NCBI GenBank assembly: GCA_022478985.1
Contig: JAKSZP010006736.1
Coordinates: forward strand, 95,533-159,532
DNA length: 64,000 nt
From: Massospora cicadina
Lineage: Eukaryota; Entomophthoromycota; Entomophthoromycetes; Entomophthorales; Entomophthoraceae
Direction: 5' to 3'
A model generated the notes under the pieces. It saw only the letters and a list, made by a program, of their open reading frames with translations, did not search any database and was not told the origin of the DNA. Below are positions 47,950 through 59,685 of this stretch, piece after piece. The translations under genes were made by a program, and so were the position numbers. How positions within the stretch are numbered: position 1 is the stretch's first letter; each line of letters begins with the position of its first letter.

Positions 47950-49180
47950 AAATTTTTTATGGTGCAGATGAGTTCAGTGCACCATTGAGTGGGTCAAAAA
48001 AATTTTCAGTTGGGATAGGTCCCAAGTCAGTTTCAACTGGAGCTTGGGTGCAACGATTGGGTGAGATTGAGTCTCCCATTGGATCCTTGGATTGAGTGGC
48101 CCACTCAGCATGAGCTTCCTAATCTGATTGGTTGATTGATTCCCAAGTTGCTTCCACCGCAAAGGTTTCCATGTCCTCCTGGCGTTGTGAGTGTGGGATA
48201 GCGGTGGTGGCCTTGGCCATTTCCTTAGCCGCGGCCCTATGGGCCTGCTTAGCCTTCTTCCGTTCTTGCAGAGAGATAGGCTTTACCAATAGGTAGCAGC
48301 CTTGTGCTCCCCATGGGAAAGCATCCTTGGTGCTTACAGTTGGTTCATAGTGCGCCTCTCCATTGGCCATGGCCGCTGAGGGGTGCTCTTGGAATGTGAC
48401 GCCCTCCTTGATGGGGCATGCATGCGGCTTGTGGCTGAACGCATCACAGTGGGTGCAAATGGGGGGCGCGCTGTCCACGGTCACCCAGAATGGGTGGGTG
48501 GTATGCCCTGTGATATCAATAAAAGTGGAGTGCGGGATCCAGGTTAGGTCCTTCACAATCTCCTCAGTTGGGGTCAGAACTGCGATGGCTTTGCTGGTGC
48601 ACAGTGTGGCATCATCATGAAGCGTTCATTTCAAAAGATTGTATTTCGCCATATATGGCGAGACCATCTTTCAGGTGTTGTTCCAAAATGTCACGTTTTA
48701 CCGTAGTAGGCAAAAAGTCAAACGTGAGGAAAATTTGGTTTGATTTTGTCCATCTGGTGCGTTTGGTTTTGACGACCCATTGCCCTTTGGGGAGGTCAAT
48801 CACTATGCGCACTGTTGCAGCCTCATCTGCTGCTTTTTTGCTTTTGAAACCTAGGTCCAGCCATCCGCATGACATGGAGTGAGGTGCAACGTACACCGCG
48901 GTCAGGACAATTTTGTGTACATCTTCACAAAATTTTTCCCATAAGGCCATTTTTTGGATGTCCAGATATATGTGGACTCCGAATTCCACCGACAAAAGTG
49001 GTTGGGAGTGAGGCGTGTTGATGTACTGATTGCATTGTGCTTGCCATGCGAGTATCTCCAGGGAAATTGTAACTGCCAGTTTTTTAAGATTTTTGATAAT
49101 TCCGCTGGATTCTCTGGGGCATTTTTGAACGTTGGAGGCCGCGGGCCTTCCACCTGCTCCTCTTACCTTGCTTGCCCAAC
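47950..49180 (-). pseudogene. LINE-I ORF1 of copy D
   Basis: Blocks in two or more frames: GPRPPTFKNAPENPAELSKI (from 49153), VEFGVHIYLDIQKMALWEKFC (48985), WLDLGFKSKKAADEAATV, then WVTVDSAPPICTHCDAFSHK and the complete knuckle CTHCDAFSHKPHAC (about 48460-48419), followed by EGVTFQEHPSAAMANGEAHY and a Lys/Ala-rich helix. Role as RNA-binding ORF1p by family. It is broken by frameshifts near 49150, 49000 and 48610. Confidence 0.8.
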
Positions 49181-49297
49181 TGCTCCCTGAGATGGGCAGA
49201 CTAATCTCCTCTGTGAGATTATCAAACTAGATTCAGTCTTGAATCGAATAGGTTGCAAAAGTGTTTGCAACGAGAAAGAAAAAGTTAACTCCTAAAA

Positions 49298-50065
49298 AAA
49301 GTGACATTTTAAAACTGTATTATTCTGTCATTTACTTGGACAATTGCTCACTGCCATGAACCTTCAGATCCCAATTAGAATCTCAACTTAGTAAAATGTA
49401 AAAGTATTAGATACAATAAGCTTGTATATCAAAATATTAACTTGTGGTAATATTTGATTGTATTTTATTAGTATCAACTTGGAGATATTTATAAAGTTCA
49501 ATGTTCACCACATCTTACCTACGATGTCTCATTTTTAATGGCACTTGGCCAGAGGAACTTTACTAAGTTCATTTTAAGGCCTACATTCCTTTAGACTCAG
49601 GGTATCTCGCATGGCCTCAGGGTCAGTGTCAAATTCATGAATATTCTCAAGACAGCGTTTCTTAAGCATTTGCAAATAGCTGAACTGATGTTATTCTCAA
49701 GCAATCAGCAGCACATACTAAGGAAATTTATACCACTTATTAGTAATAAATCATTCAAAAACACAATTAGCATTAAAAACTAATTTTGACATATACCAAC
49801 AAAGCCCACGTGCCCAAGTCATCAAGTCAAATTTTATTATTAAGTCCAATCTAACCAACAAAGCCCTTGGGCTCATGTTATCATAGTCAAATATTATAAA
49901 GTGGAATCTCTACGCAATAAATCCCAAGTTTGGATATACTTAGGATATTTTTGGTCCATAATCACTGATAATTTTGATATGATAAATAATAATTTAGCAT
50001 CAGCTAATATCATTAGTTACCCTATAAAATTACCTGATGATTTAGGTCCAGTCAACCATTCAACA
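49298..50065 (-). repeat. Probable LTR of a further gypsy-type element F (partial)
   Basis: Read on minus, a purine tract TAAGGAGGGGGAAG (50079-50066) is followed by TGTTGAATGGTTGACTGG, the arrangement seen at the 3' LTR junctions of gypsy A, B and C. The DNA has no open frames and contains an imperfect tandem repeat (49796-49925). If real, its internal region would lie to the right, now split by LINE-II, and LINE D cut the LTR at 49284. The second LTR is not seen, so this is a junction-based call. Confidence 0.45.
49796..49925. repeat. Imperfect tandem repeat, two units of about 62 bp
   Basis: Two neighbouring units both begin accaacaaagccc, followed by a stretch around a CCCAAG/CTTGGG core, then aagtcaaattttatta in one unit and tagtcaaatattataa in the other. 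It lies in the proposed LTR of element F. Duplicated upstream units are common in LTR promoter regions, but nothing here proves that role. Confidence 0.55.
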
Positions 50066-50639
50066 CTTCCCCCTCCTTAACTGGATAAATGCAGAGGGTA
50101 TTCTTTTTTCCTTGGTCTTAACATCCAATTTTTTAACTAAAGAATATGATGCTAAGGGTTAGCCTGGAAGGTAAAACTGCTTCCACCCTAGTGCAGGTTC
50201 TGAGTTTAAAACCTGTACTGGCTAGAAAAATTCTTGGTATGGTATATTTGTACCAAGGTCGACCCACCTTAGATATTTTTAAGAGTATGATGCTACTTCT
50301 ACTAAATTTCAAATTTTTAAAAATTACACTCAACCAGAAATTTAGCTTATCAGATCTAACAAATAATGTTGGTAAAGTCCACTGAGCTCTCCTCCTATGC
50401 ATCAGATTTCGCTAAAATCACTCCCAAATCATAAATCTATAGGTTGCAAACTTGTGCGTCAACCCATATGACCTGCTTTCAAACTGCAGCTGCAAAAAGC
50501 AGATGAAAATCAAATTTAAATCACTCAAGTTGGAATCACAAAAGATACCACCACTTTACAGCCTACTTCCTTCAACTCTGTGTTGACTGAGGCCAACCAA
50601 TTAGTGCGCCCCACCTTGAAAGCACATCTAAGGATATAA

Positions 50640-52640
50640 CCATGGTAGCGGGGAGTATTGCAGCTCTTAATACCGCGCAGGGGTTGGGATGGCTTTGCCA
50701 ACCGCCTCCCCTTTGAAAATCAGCCTGAACGCCCAAATGAATCTTTGGTGATTTTTGAGTCAGTTGGCAGTCTTTTTTCTGCTTCAAAAATAAGCCAAAG
50801 CGGCCAATCTGAATCTACGGTAATGGGTGAATCAATTGGCCATCATTTAAATGGCTGGAAGGCAACCAAAGCGCCTCAACTGAATCAATAATAAGTGGCA
50901 CATCAGTTAGCTGTAACTTTCATCATGAGCAAAATTAAACTTAAATTCAACTGAAACTAGACAAATAGCCAATCAACCAGCTGAAAATTCCTACCAGTAT
51001 CTGCTGATGGTCAGATGAAAGCTAGAGTAATCAATTGGTTTGATGATGAGCCAGAATTACCCAATCAATTGTCAGAGAATAAGCCCAAGCCAGGTATGCC
51101 TAACCAACCTGCCAAAATTCAAGTACCAATGGCGAAGACCCAACAGGGGCCAGCGCGTAAATCCCGAGGAATGTTAGCGCCTCCATCTGGTGCTCCCTCA
51201 TGGGGAATCCACTAAATTATTTAAATCTAAATTTATTAGTATACAAATATAAGCGAGTGAAGGATGCCTTGAGTGCATGGCAGAAAAAGCTAGTGCCTGC
51301 ACCACCCACAATTGACTCTTGTGAAGCTGCTTTTGTGGCTGGAGTGAGGAAAAAATGGGCAGAAACACGCTTATAATGGGCACTACCTAGGTCCACTCTT
51401 GCTCATGCATTTAGAGTCTACTATGGGCATAATACTGTTGAGTTTTATAGAAGAGATTACTTTAGCTATTTTGAAGCAATAGCAAGAGCCCTTCCAGTGA
51501 CACCACCATTTATAAAGTAGTGGAAAGCCACTATATTGAAATAGAGTTTACAACTGAAGTAGATGCAGATCATGCATCCTCATTTAAAATTGACATTCCA
51601 CATGGCTCTCTATGAGTACTGAGAACTAGTTCTAAATTGGAGAAAATTTCCTGGGTAACTTTCTCAAATCTACCAACTACAGTGGACCCAGTTTCTCTAA
51701 AGCTTGCAATTCATCTGAGATTTATGGAATTTGGGTCAGTTCTAACATTAGACCTGTGCGCACCAGCATACTATGCTCCAACTAGAGGGCTCATATTGCT
51801 AGAGCATCAATATTCCTAATTCAATGGTGGCCTCAACATGGAGGTGATCCCATGCGTTGCATTCATTGGATCCTGTTCAGAAATCTTCTTTGTTGACCCA
51901 GACTAGGCACAACCAAGCTGCTCATGGTGTAATGCTTTGGGCCACTTGTATAATAGTTGTACAGCTCATAAGCAAGCTCTCTCATCTAGTAACCAAGTCA
52001 CAGTGTCAGGTAAGAAACGTTCCCATACAACAGCAGCGGTGATCCCGCAACCTACCCATTAGGTACCAGTACAGGATCAAACACCTGCTTCCCTTTGGGT
52101 GGCAGTTGAACAGTCACTGACAGTAGCACAACTTTACTCCCTTAGTGCTGAAAACCCTATACCAGTTAGCACACATTCTAAGTTGCCAGATCCCTCATTA
52201 GCACAAAATAAATGCAAATCTGCTTCACATAAAGCTAACTCAGAAGAAGCTAGCCCAGGTGCGGCATAAAAAACTAATTTAGTACCACAAGAAACTCAGA
52301 GAGTGGAGTAGGTATGGAGTACCCAAGTAGAGGTGGAAGCTTAAAGTCATAATCCCCCCACCATCTAAGGGAATTACAAATCAATCTCCATTCTCTGTAT
52401 TAAAGGAGGTGAACATGAATTCTGATACTTCAGAATTCCCAAATGGAGGAGTCCATGAAGAACCCTCAGTATACTCCTGTGTAGAGCAGTGGTGGAACTC
52501 TCCTGGGCTGGCTTACAGGCTCCTCAGGACCTTCAGCTCAGAATAACTTCCCTTTTCCATGTCAATCTGCTCAGATTACCGCTAAAGGTCAGGCTCAAGA
52601 ACTTAAAATGAGCAGCCTTACAGATTCAGGTCTAAGCTCA
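50640..52640 (+). pseudogene. LINE-II ORF1 of copy C
   Basis: The start is uncertain. From about 51015 the frame reads VINWFDDEPELPNQLSENK, then GVRKKWAETR*WALPRSTL and VYYGHNTVEFYRRDYFSYFEAIA (51340-51490), matching LINE-II copy A. LEKISWVTFSNLPTTVDPVSL follows at 51630. A complete CX2CX4HX4C knuckle CSWCNALGHLYNSC sits at 51919-51960. The tail is Ser/Pro/Gln-rich and reaches the gypsy C insertion. Stops are frequent. RNA-binding function by analogy with other LINE ORF1 proteins. Confidence 0.72.
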
Positions 52641-52652
52641 GGTAAACCCCCG

Positions 52653-52989
52653 TGTCAGGATTTTGCCAAATTTTTTGTCTCCAAAAATTTCTACCCCATT
52701 AATTCCCCCAACAGCATCAGAAGGAGTGAGCAATATATCTCAATCTATCAAGGCTAACAATCAATCTCATCCTGACTAACTGATTGAAGATTTGATCGCA
52801 CAGTGATTAATTCGCTCTGATAGATTGTGAACCATAAAAACGCCTATAAGTATTCCCTCTTTTTCAAAATAAAAATTAGGTTGAATTATTACATGTATTT
52901 TCGTTTAAATTTATCAATTTTTGGAGAATCCGCTCAGTGTAACTTCAAGAAAATCTGCCCCATTGGAAGTTTAATTCAAAACTTCCAGA
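52653..52989 (+). repeat. Gypsy C 5' LTR
   Basis: 337 bp starting TGTCAGGATTTTGCCAAATT; the end is placed at the Lys/Arg-purine junction before the primer site. It pairs with 59686-60023; shared blocks include ccataaaaacgcctataagt and aattaggt..gaattat. Cgcctataagtattccc looks like a TATA-type promoter followed by an AATAAAAATT poly(A)-like signal. Confidence 0.92.
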
Positions 52990-52990
52990 C

Positions 52991-53005
52991 TGGTGCTCAC
53001 TACAG
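52991..53005 (+). promoter_or_regulatory. Candidate primer-binding site of gypsy C
   Basis: TGGTGCTCACTACAG one base after the 5' LTR, identical to the sequence after the gypsy B LTR (21238-21252) although the LTRs are unrelated. The same tRNA primer is implied. Confidence 0.7.
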
Positions 53006-53161
53006 AGGCACTCTGAGTTACGCACCAGTGAAAACGTCTATCACTACCATGGAATCTAATTTTTCGCCTGAAGAAGCTCAAGACCATAAGCAAGGCCGCA
53101 TATTATGATAAATTTGCTTATCTGAAACCCAAATCTCAAGATTACCTTCCACGTTGGCTCT

Positions 53162-53581
53162 TTGTGCCAACTTGGAATTTTATGGTCCAAACTTAAGTTT
53201 TACCTCAGATTTCAACTATCACCTGAGGTTTTACAAAATATTATCAATCAACTGCTTGAAGGTGCTTTAATTCCTAGAATCCATGCCACCCAATCTCAAT
53301 CTAATGCTGTACCATCTATTTTACAAGAAGTATTGCAAACTTTCTCAAATGCCAGGAATTGGACAGAACAATACTTTCACCAGCTCGTTCACCCCACCTT
53401 ACACCATTTATTACCCATAGTGGGAATGCACCATAAATGGAAGATCAATTTACTGGAAGGACTTCAATCCTTGAATAATCATGTTTCTGAGTTTTTAAAG
53501 TCTGCCTCTGAATTTAGCCCAGATAATTGTGAAGCCATTATTAGTATTAAACCATTCTCAACGAAATTCATCAACAAATAA
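53162..53581 (+). CDS. Open frame in gypsy C leader, unknown
   Basis: 139 codons between the primer site and the collagen-type gag segment: FQLSPEVLQNIINQLLEGAL, WTEQYFHQLVHPTLHHLLP, EFLKSASEFSPDNCEAIIS. It probably belongs to the gag N-terminus (a helical region before the collagen-like tract) with an intervening stop, since gypsy gag normally starts soon after the primer site. No domain is recognised and no second copy is available in this window. Confidence 0.45.
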   Translation: MCQLGILWSKLKFYLRFQLSPEVLQNIINQLLEGALIPRIHATQSQSNAVPSILQEVLQTFSNARNWTEQYFHQLVHPTLHHLLPIVGMHHKWKINLLEGLQSLNNHVSEFLKSASEFSPDNCEAIISIKPFSTKFINK

Positions 53582-53697
53582 TTCAGCTCGATACTGGGAT
53601 GTCTAGTTTTGTCAATATACAGATCACAAGGTGAGTATAAAAGATTCAGAGAGAATGGAGAGAGGGTCTTTCACACTTCTCTGAGCGTAATCAAACA

Positions 53698-55090
53698 ATG
53701 GAGGCGGAAGTTAGAAACCGCCTAGTTCATTTGGAGCAGTTGTACACAGGAATTTAATTCTGGATTAATGAGGTAGAGAAAACCACTGGAGTTATGGGTC
53801 CCCCGGGGGTTGAAGGACCTCTTGGACCACCTGGGGGTGTAGGACCACGTGGACCACCCGGTGCTGATGGACCATGGGGGACCCCCTGGGAATGTAGGGC
53901 CTCATGGTCCCCCAGGCATTGAGGGACCTTAGGGGCCCCCAGGTGCTTATGGGCATTCCAGATCCCTTCAACAAATTGACTCTCTCTTAAGTATGATGGA
54001 TCACTTGCGTGAACAATTCTATAAATTGGCTGAGAAATGTAATTTAACCCCTGATGGGGTACCAATTGATCCCCTCTTGTCATTTCAGCCTTTATCTGAT
54101 GAGTTTATCAATTTGGGTAAATGGGCAAAGGCACCGATGTCCTACTCCAGGCTTGTGAATCTAAAGGAGAAATGCTCCAAGCGAAAATTGAGATGCTGGA
54201 ACTCAAGTATAATGCCCAACAGGAGCAGATTTTTGAGCTATCCCACCAATTAGATAAGAAAGTGCTGTTTGCTGAGATGAACTGTCAGATTAGTGAAATT
54301 CGTACTGAAACTGATGGTCCTTATCCTCAATTTTCTTCTCACGTGTCAGACTCCAATTCATATTTTCCACTCAATTTAAACAACCTGGAGTACATGTTTT
54401 GACCTCTAATGCCCCCATAAGTTTCAAACTAGTATTTAAGGATAAGTACTCACCGGGGGAAGGCAGCAATATTTCCTTCCTTTAAATTTATTCAAAGGCG
54501 TTAAGTGAGGCTACAGAACATCATAAGATGAATTATTTGCCAAATTGCCTTACCCATTTGGATCAGGATATTATGGTACCCCACTTGATGACTTGATCTA
54601 CCTGGTCTCATTTAAAGGAAGCGCTTATCAAAGAATTTAGGGGTGTGAAAACTCTGTCCTCTCAAAAGCAGGCTTTTATGGGTATACAGCCCTATCAAAA
54701 TGAATCTATCAAAGACTTTGCTCACTGGTTCTATTGGGAAGCTCAGACTCTGGTGGCTTGTGGTCAGTTAAATTTGGATGATGCGATTATGAAAGTTATG
54801 TTAGCTTTTTCTTTAAGAACGCATATGAAAGTTTATCTAATCAGTGTAAAAAAGAATTTCAAAAGTATTTTAGACATTAAGGAGGCCTTATTGGAATTGC
54901 CTCCTCAATTCTCCAAAACCTCAAGTTTATGAATCTCCCCAACCAAGTCGCCCCAAAAATCTATTCTATGCCTGAGAATACTAGAGCAACCCAGTAAATA
55001 CTGTCATCGATATTTTCATATGGAGGATTGTTGTTTCAAGAAGGAAGCCAATGAGAAGAAGAAGAGAGATAAGCCCAATAAAATTTTTTA
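53698..55090 (+). pseudogene. Gypsy C gag with collagen-like tract
   Basis: Begins MEAEVRNRLVHLEQLYTG. At 53797-53953 the frame (with one 1-base shift and one TAG) encodes about 17 Gly-X-Y triplets such as GPPGVEGPLGPPGGVGPRGP. Next is LLSMMDHLREQFYKLAEKC, and a likely coiled coil AKIEMLELKYNAQQEQIFELS (54180-54250). The capsid-like part is at 54645-54932 (FMGIQPYQNESIKDFAHWFYW, similar to gypsy B gag). A CCHC knuckle near 54985-55035 reads SKYCHRYFHMEDCC, its first Cys mutated to Ser, followed by a basic KKEANEKKKRDK. Upstream of the ATG, 53162-53580 is open but unrecognised. Stops and frameshifts disable it. Confidence 0.75.
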
Positions 55091-55219
55091 TCTCGATAAT
55101 GAGATGAATGTGCAACAAGAGCATCAGAGCCCGATTGAGTATAATAAAGATAAACATTCTCCTTATTCCTTGCCCTCCTTGTTGGCTTTATCCTTTCAAT
55201 TCGAAAGCATCATTACCCA

Positions 55220-58200
55220 TATTGTCTTCTGATTGAATCAAATCAATGCCAAAGCCACCATAGATATAGGATCTCCAGTGAATGTTGGGTCATCAAAATT
55301 CATCAAGCAAATCAAATTAACTCCCAATATTTCTCACTTTGAAGAATATGGCACGGCTAGACCTCAGAAAACTTGGTCAATTTGAGCTTTTTCGTCCCTT
55401 CCCCTGAAAATTGGGAAATTGACTTTTACAATCCCTGCCAAAGTACTCGATAACTTGTGTTACAACCTACTTTTAAGGACTCAATTTTTACGAGAATTTA
55501 ATGGATTTATCAATTACCCTGACTCGTCATTGTCTCTCTTGTGGTATATAGTTCCCTTACTTTTATCTGATCACGCTTCTACCCAACGTTGGTTATGTCT
55601 GCTAGATGGAACAAAAAAGTCTTATTCACTTCAATATCATGTTGAAGATCCTTATGTAAAATTACCTTCTACATCGGCTGATATTGAAGAGGGAATGCCT
55701 TTATACTCCCCCAAAGTTTAGTTATTCCGCTAAAATCACAGGTAATTGTTAACACTTTTTTGCATTTTTTGATTCCCAAAGGACATTTGTTACAAATTCA
55801 AGGCATTTTTAGCCAATCTGCTAAAGAACTCTTGCCTTGTCCTGGAGCATTGGATTATGCTTATGCAGGATCCTTATCTGTTTTACTGGAAAATCTTACC
55901 AATAAGCCAAAACTGGTAGATTGAAAGCAACCAATTGCTTATGTCAAGTTACTGCCCTTATCTCAGATTTATGATATTAAACCCTTCATAAGTCTACAAG
56001 ATTTTGGGTTGGAAAGTGATCAGGAAATCCCTACTGTGGGTCCAGCTATCAGGAAACACCTCTCTAAGGAACAGGATAAACAAGTGCTTTAATTGTTATA
56101 TGAATATTTCGACATTTTTGCTAAGCATACTTACGATTTTGGGAAGATGAAAGGAGTAATGCACTCTGTTGAAACTGGTGATCACCTTCCTATTCATGCT
56201 AAGCCTTATCATAAGTCTAAAGTAGAAGAAGCTCAGGTTACTAAGGAGCAGCATCAATTGTTAGAGCTGGATTGGTAAAACCCTCTAATAGTCCTTGGGC
56301 GTCTCCATTGTTATTGGGTAAGAAGAAAGATAGTTCACACCAAGTTGTTATGGATTATTGCAGACTGAATGCTATTACTTAACGGGATTTTTATCCTTTA
56401 CCTCAGATCGATGATTCCCTTAGGCTGTTCTAAATCATATATTTTTTGGCCATAGACTTAGCCAGTGGCTACTGAAAAATTGAGTTATCGCCAGAAGATC
56501 ATTTCAAGTGTGCCCTGATATTGAGTGAAGGATTTTTTGAACCAACTCGTATGCCTCAAGGACTAAGCAATGCCCCAGAAACTTTACAAAGGGCTATGGA
56601 TAGTATGTTACGAGATCTAAAACTTACTTGTGTTCTGGTATATCTTGATAGTATTACCATGTTTTCCAAAACTTTTACCAAACATTTGGACCATCTAATA
56701 GAAGTTTTCAGATGAATTTGGAGCTCCTCCTTAAAACTCAAACCCTCCAAATGTTCATTTTTTCAAAACGAAATGGACTTTTCAGGACATCAGGTCTCAG
56801 CTAAGGAATTTGACCCCTCTCAGACAAACTATAAGCCAACAGATGCCTCCTCCAAAATCTCTGCGGATTATTTAAGTCATTCTTGGCATGGTTGGTTATT
56901 ACCAGCAATTTATACCCAACTTTGCTGATATGGCTAAACCTTTATTCCACCTGTTGCAGAAAGGAGTACCTTTTGAATGAGGATCAGCTCAAGAACAGTC
57001 ATTCAATTATTTACGTACTTCTTTAACCAAGGCTCCTGTTCTAATTCATCCCCAATTTGACAAGCCTTTCTTTTTTACATACTGATGCCAGCAATGTAGC
57101 TATTGGGGCTATCTTATCCCAGTGTAATGAAGAGAAGAATGATCATCACGTTGCTTTCTATAGCAAAACTTTGTCAAAAGGCTGAATGGAATTACAGTGT
57201 CACTGAGAGGGAGTGTTTGGCTGTAATATTTGTCATGATTTTAACCAGATGGAATCCTTTAATGTTTTTTCAATATTTGGAATGATATAGCCAACCCTGG
57301 CGGAATGGTTTATTGACTATATTCGTGTGCTTTGATGTGATTGCTGATTAGTTGCTCCCCAATTTGGGTTATGCCAAATTTATTATTCTGCCAAGTTTGG
57401 TATTTTAGGTTTGAGTGGGGCCAATTGGTGGCCCCAAATTAGTAAAAGGATCACCAGCAACTAATAGCTGAGGATGATACAATCTGTAACAGAATCAGTG
57501 GTCGACGGTAATGGCCATTTGTGGTCCATTGTGGGATTTCTAGTGGAAAGCTAGAGTATCATTTCAGATGTTTGCTGCCTGATTATCCGATGTTTGCGGA
57601 TCCAAAAATTATGAGTTGAGGCAGATGAGATTGTTTAAGTTCCTAAATTAATATAAATATAAGGCAAGAATAGAGGTTGGTGAGATGCCAAGATATTCCG
57701 AGTCAAAGCGAGCAACCAAAGTGGTTTCTGGTGCAATATCAACTTAAAGGTCAAATACAAATTTGAGTTTTACTTGAATTAATTATTTATATGGTTCACC
57801 GATGACTTAAGGCTGAGGATGAAACAAAACTAATTTGGACATCGGGAAGGATGGAGCGAGAGGGTCAACTCCAGGGAAGAATATTGTAAATAGAGAAGAA
57901 AAATAGAATTGGTTAGCTGGAAGAACCAGTGGAAGAGCTGATAGGTCAGCAATGGGCGCAGTAGCCCTTTTGTAAATAGTTTTTACCTAGCGCTTCCCTT
58001 TCAATAAATATCTCCCTTTGCTCATTCTTATTATGATTTAAGTTTATATTCTTTTTTTTGTTTAGGGAATGAGTATAGAGGATCCCCAAAATGGCATGGG
58101 TGACATGCCAAGGGGTTAGCTGGTGCTTCTAGCCCCAACGCCTAAGGCAAAATGGCAAGGGCTGACCAGTCTTCATACTGGTTAGCCTGCCAACTAGATG

Positions 58201-58430
58201 AGCCCAAAGTCAATTTTCCAACAATATTAGCAATCAAGCACTTCCATCCCTTCTTATATGGTAACCATTTCACTGTGATTACTGACCATTCATCCTTAAG
58301 ATGGTTGCAGAACATGAAGGATCCTGATGGGAGACTGGCCGCGTTGGGCTTTAAGGTTGCAAAATTACGATTTTTCCATTGTTCATCATTCAGGAGCTCA
58401 ACATCAAAATGCTGATGGGCTGTACCAATT
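55220..58430 (+). pseudogene. Gypsy C protease, RT, RNase H (split by solo LTR)
   Basis: Protease has ATIDIGSPVNVGSSKFI near 55255, the catalytic Thr of DTG changed to Ile. RT runs from YEYFDIFAKHTYDFG (56097) over EPTRMPQGLSNAPETLQRAM to VLVYLDSITMFSKTF, with YLDS at 56641-56652 instead of YLDD. RNase H starts at about 56990 (FLHTDASNVAIGAILSQ after frame repair by eye; KAEWNYSVTERECLAVIF is open) and resumes after the solo LTR at 58224 with AIKHFHPFLYGNHFTVITDH. Three catalytic centres are therefore hit or interrupted. Confidence 0.85.
57231..58223. mobile_element. Solo LTR inside gypsy C RNase H
   Basis: A 993-bp insert beginning TGTCATGATTTTAACCAG and ending AATTTTCCAACA, flanked by the 5-bp duplication atatt (57226-57230 and 58224-58228). 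Removing the insert and one duplication joins ECLAVI to LAIKHF in frame. An AATAAA (about 58003) and downstream GT-rich DNA suggest plus orientation. No internal coding region remains, as expected after LTR-LTR recombination. The start resembles other LTRs here only in its first bases. Confidence 0.88.
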
Positions 58431-59640
58431 GCCCGTTTTGACTTTGGAACTAGATAAGGAAAAACGCTTATATAAACTTATTGGACAACCTGAGTTGTGG
58501 GATTGAGAAACTGAAGAGGATCGAGCCTTTCTAAAATCAATTACCAAAGATACTATGATTTGGGACGGAGCTTTGTATAAGAAAGTCAGATCCAAGTTGT
58601 TGCCCTTTCTGCATTCTAACTCTGGATTTTACGCTGTAATGGAATGTCATGAACAAGTTGGTCATAGTGGCTTAGAGAAGACTCAAGAGTGGTTGAAGAC
58701 TTGATACTATTGGAACTTTATTAAAGAACTCATCCAAGAAACCCTTTCCTCATGTCTTGTTTGTAAACGCCATGGAGCGACTAACCCTACTTTTCAACAT
58801 CAAGTTTTACCACCAACTAAGGCATTTTGAGTAGTTAGCATTGACGTTGTAGGTCCTTTTCCTCGAGGATTGCATGGACATCAGTATATCATTATGGCTG
58901 TTAACCATTTAACTAAATGGGATGAGGCCATTTCCATTGCTACTCCCTCGGCTAAAACAATAGCGTTATTCCTATACCAACATATCATTTATCAACATGG
59001 GTGTCCCAAGATACTTATGTCAGATAAAGGGACTAAATTCACCTCGCAACTTATACAGGAGTTATCCAAATTATTTAACACTGCTCAGCGATTTGTTGTC
59101 CCCTATAATCCATCTAAAAATGGGGCCATTGAACGAGTTAAAGGAACCCTAGTCTCAACTCCAAGGAAGATGGCATCCATTGACCCAACTTGGTGGAATT
59201 TTTATCTGCCTAGTGCCTTGTTTGCTTATCAGATAATATATCATTGCATCAAAATGTCCCCTTTTAAATGCATATATGGGCGGGATCCTTCATTCCCTTC
59301 TAGTGTTCAGACAATCCTTGAGGAAAGCTTTCCAGAGAGAATTCTGAATTGATTGTAGAAATCTGGCTGATGAGATTATCCGTCTTCAGGCTCAAGAAAT
59401 GAAATTGATTGAAACAACCACTTGAAAAGAGACTCAAAGGAGTAATCAACACAAACCTGCCTTTCCTTAGTACCTGATTGGGGAATATGGTTGGTATAGT
59501 CATTCTCGGCCTGGTGGGCAATCATAAAAGTTAGGAACTAATCGGTCTGGTCCCTATCGAGTTATTTTTCAAAAAGGACTAAAGTATTTGAATGTTCATG
59601 TTGATACTGGCATAGTGGTAAATTGTATTCATCCTAGGTT
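58430..59640 (+). pseudogene. Gypsy C integrase
   Basis: Zinc finger: ECHEQVGHSGLEKTQEWLKT and SSCLVCKRHG. Core: VVSIDVVGPFPRGLHG (Asp at 58843-58845), ILMSDKGTKFTSQL (Asp at 59023-59025, with the usual Asn replaced by Lys) and NGAIERVKGTLVST (Glu at 59131-59133); the last two are separated by 35 residues. The long open block 58870-59352 covers most of the core. A C-terminal SH3-like stretch (SGPYRVIFQKGLKYLNV) reaches about 59600. The catalytic residues survive, but stops before 58870 and after 59350 break the protein. The finger and core stops fit CGA-to-TGA changes. Confidence 0.87.
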
Positions 59641-59685
59641 TTTAAGAAAGCACCCTCCACTGCAATAGAATCTTGAGGGGGGAAA

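Larger units (their letters stand above)
44021..49284 (-). mobile_element. LINE family I, full-length copy D
   Basis: 5.26 kb on the minus strand. The 5' end (49284) reads CTTTTCTTTCTCGTTGCAA, as in the other copies. Flanks share ttaactcct plus an A-run (44003-44016 and 49285-49297), a target duplication differing by one base. The 3' tail is short and A/T-rich (AATAAATTAAAAAAA). It is close in sequence to LINE B throughout. Confidence 0.9.

Noticed and set aside
53754..54083. Minus-strand Gly/Pro-rich open frame
   Set aside because: It is the reverse shadow of the Gly-X-Y tract of gypsy C gag; gag-pol direction and the gag neighbours support the plus strand.
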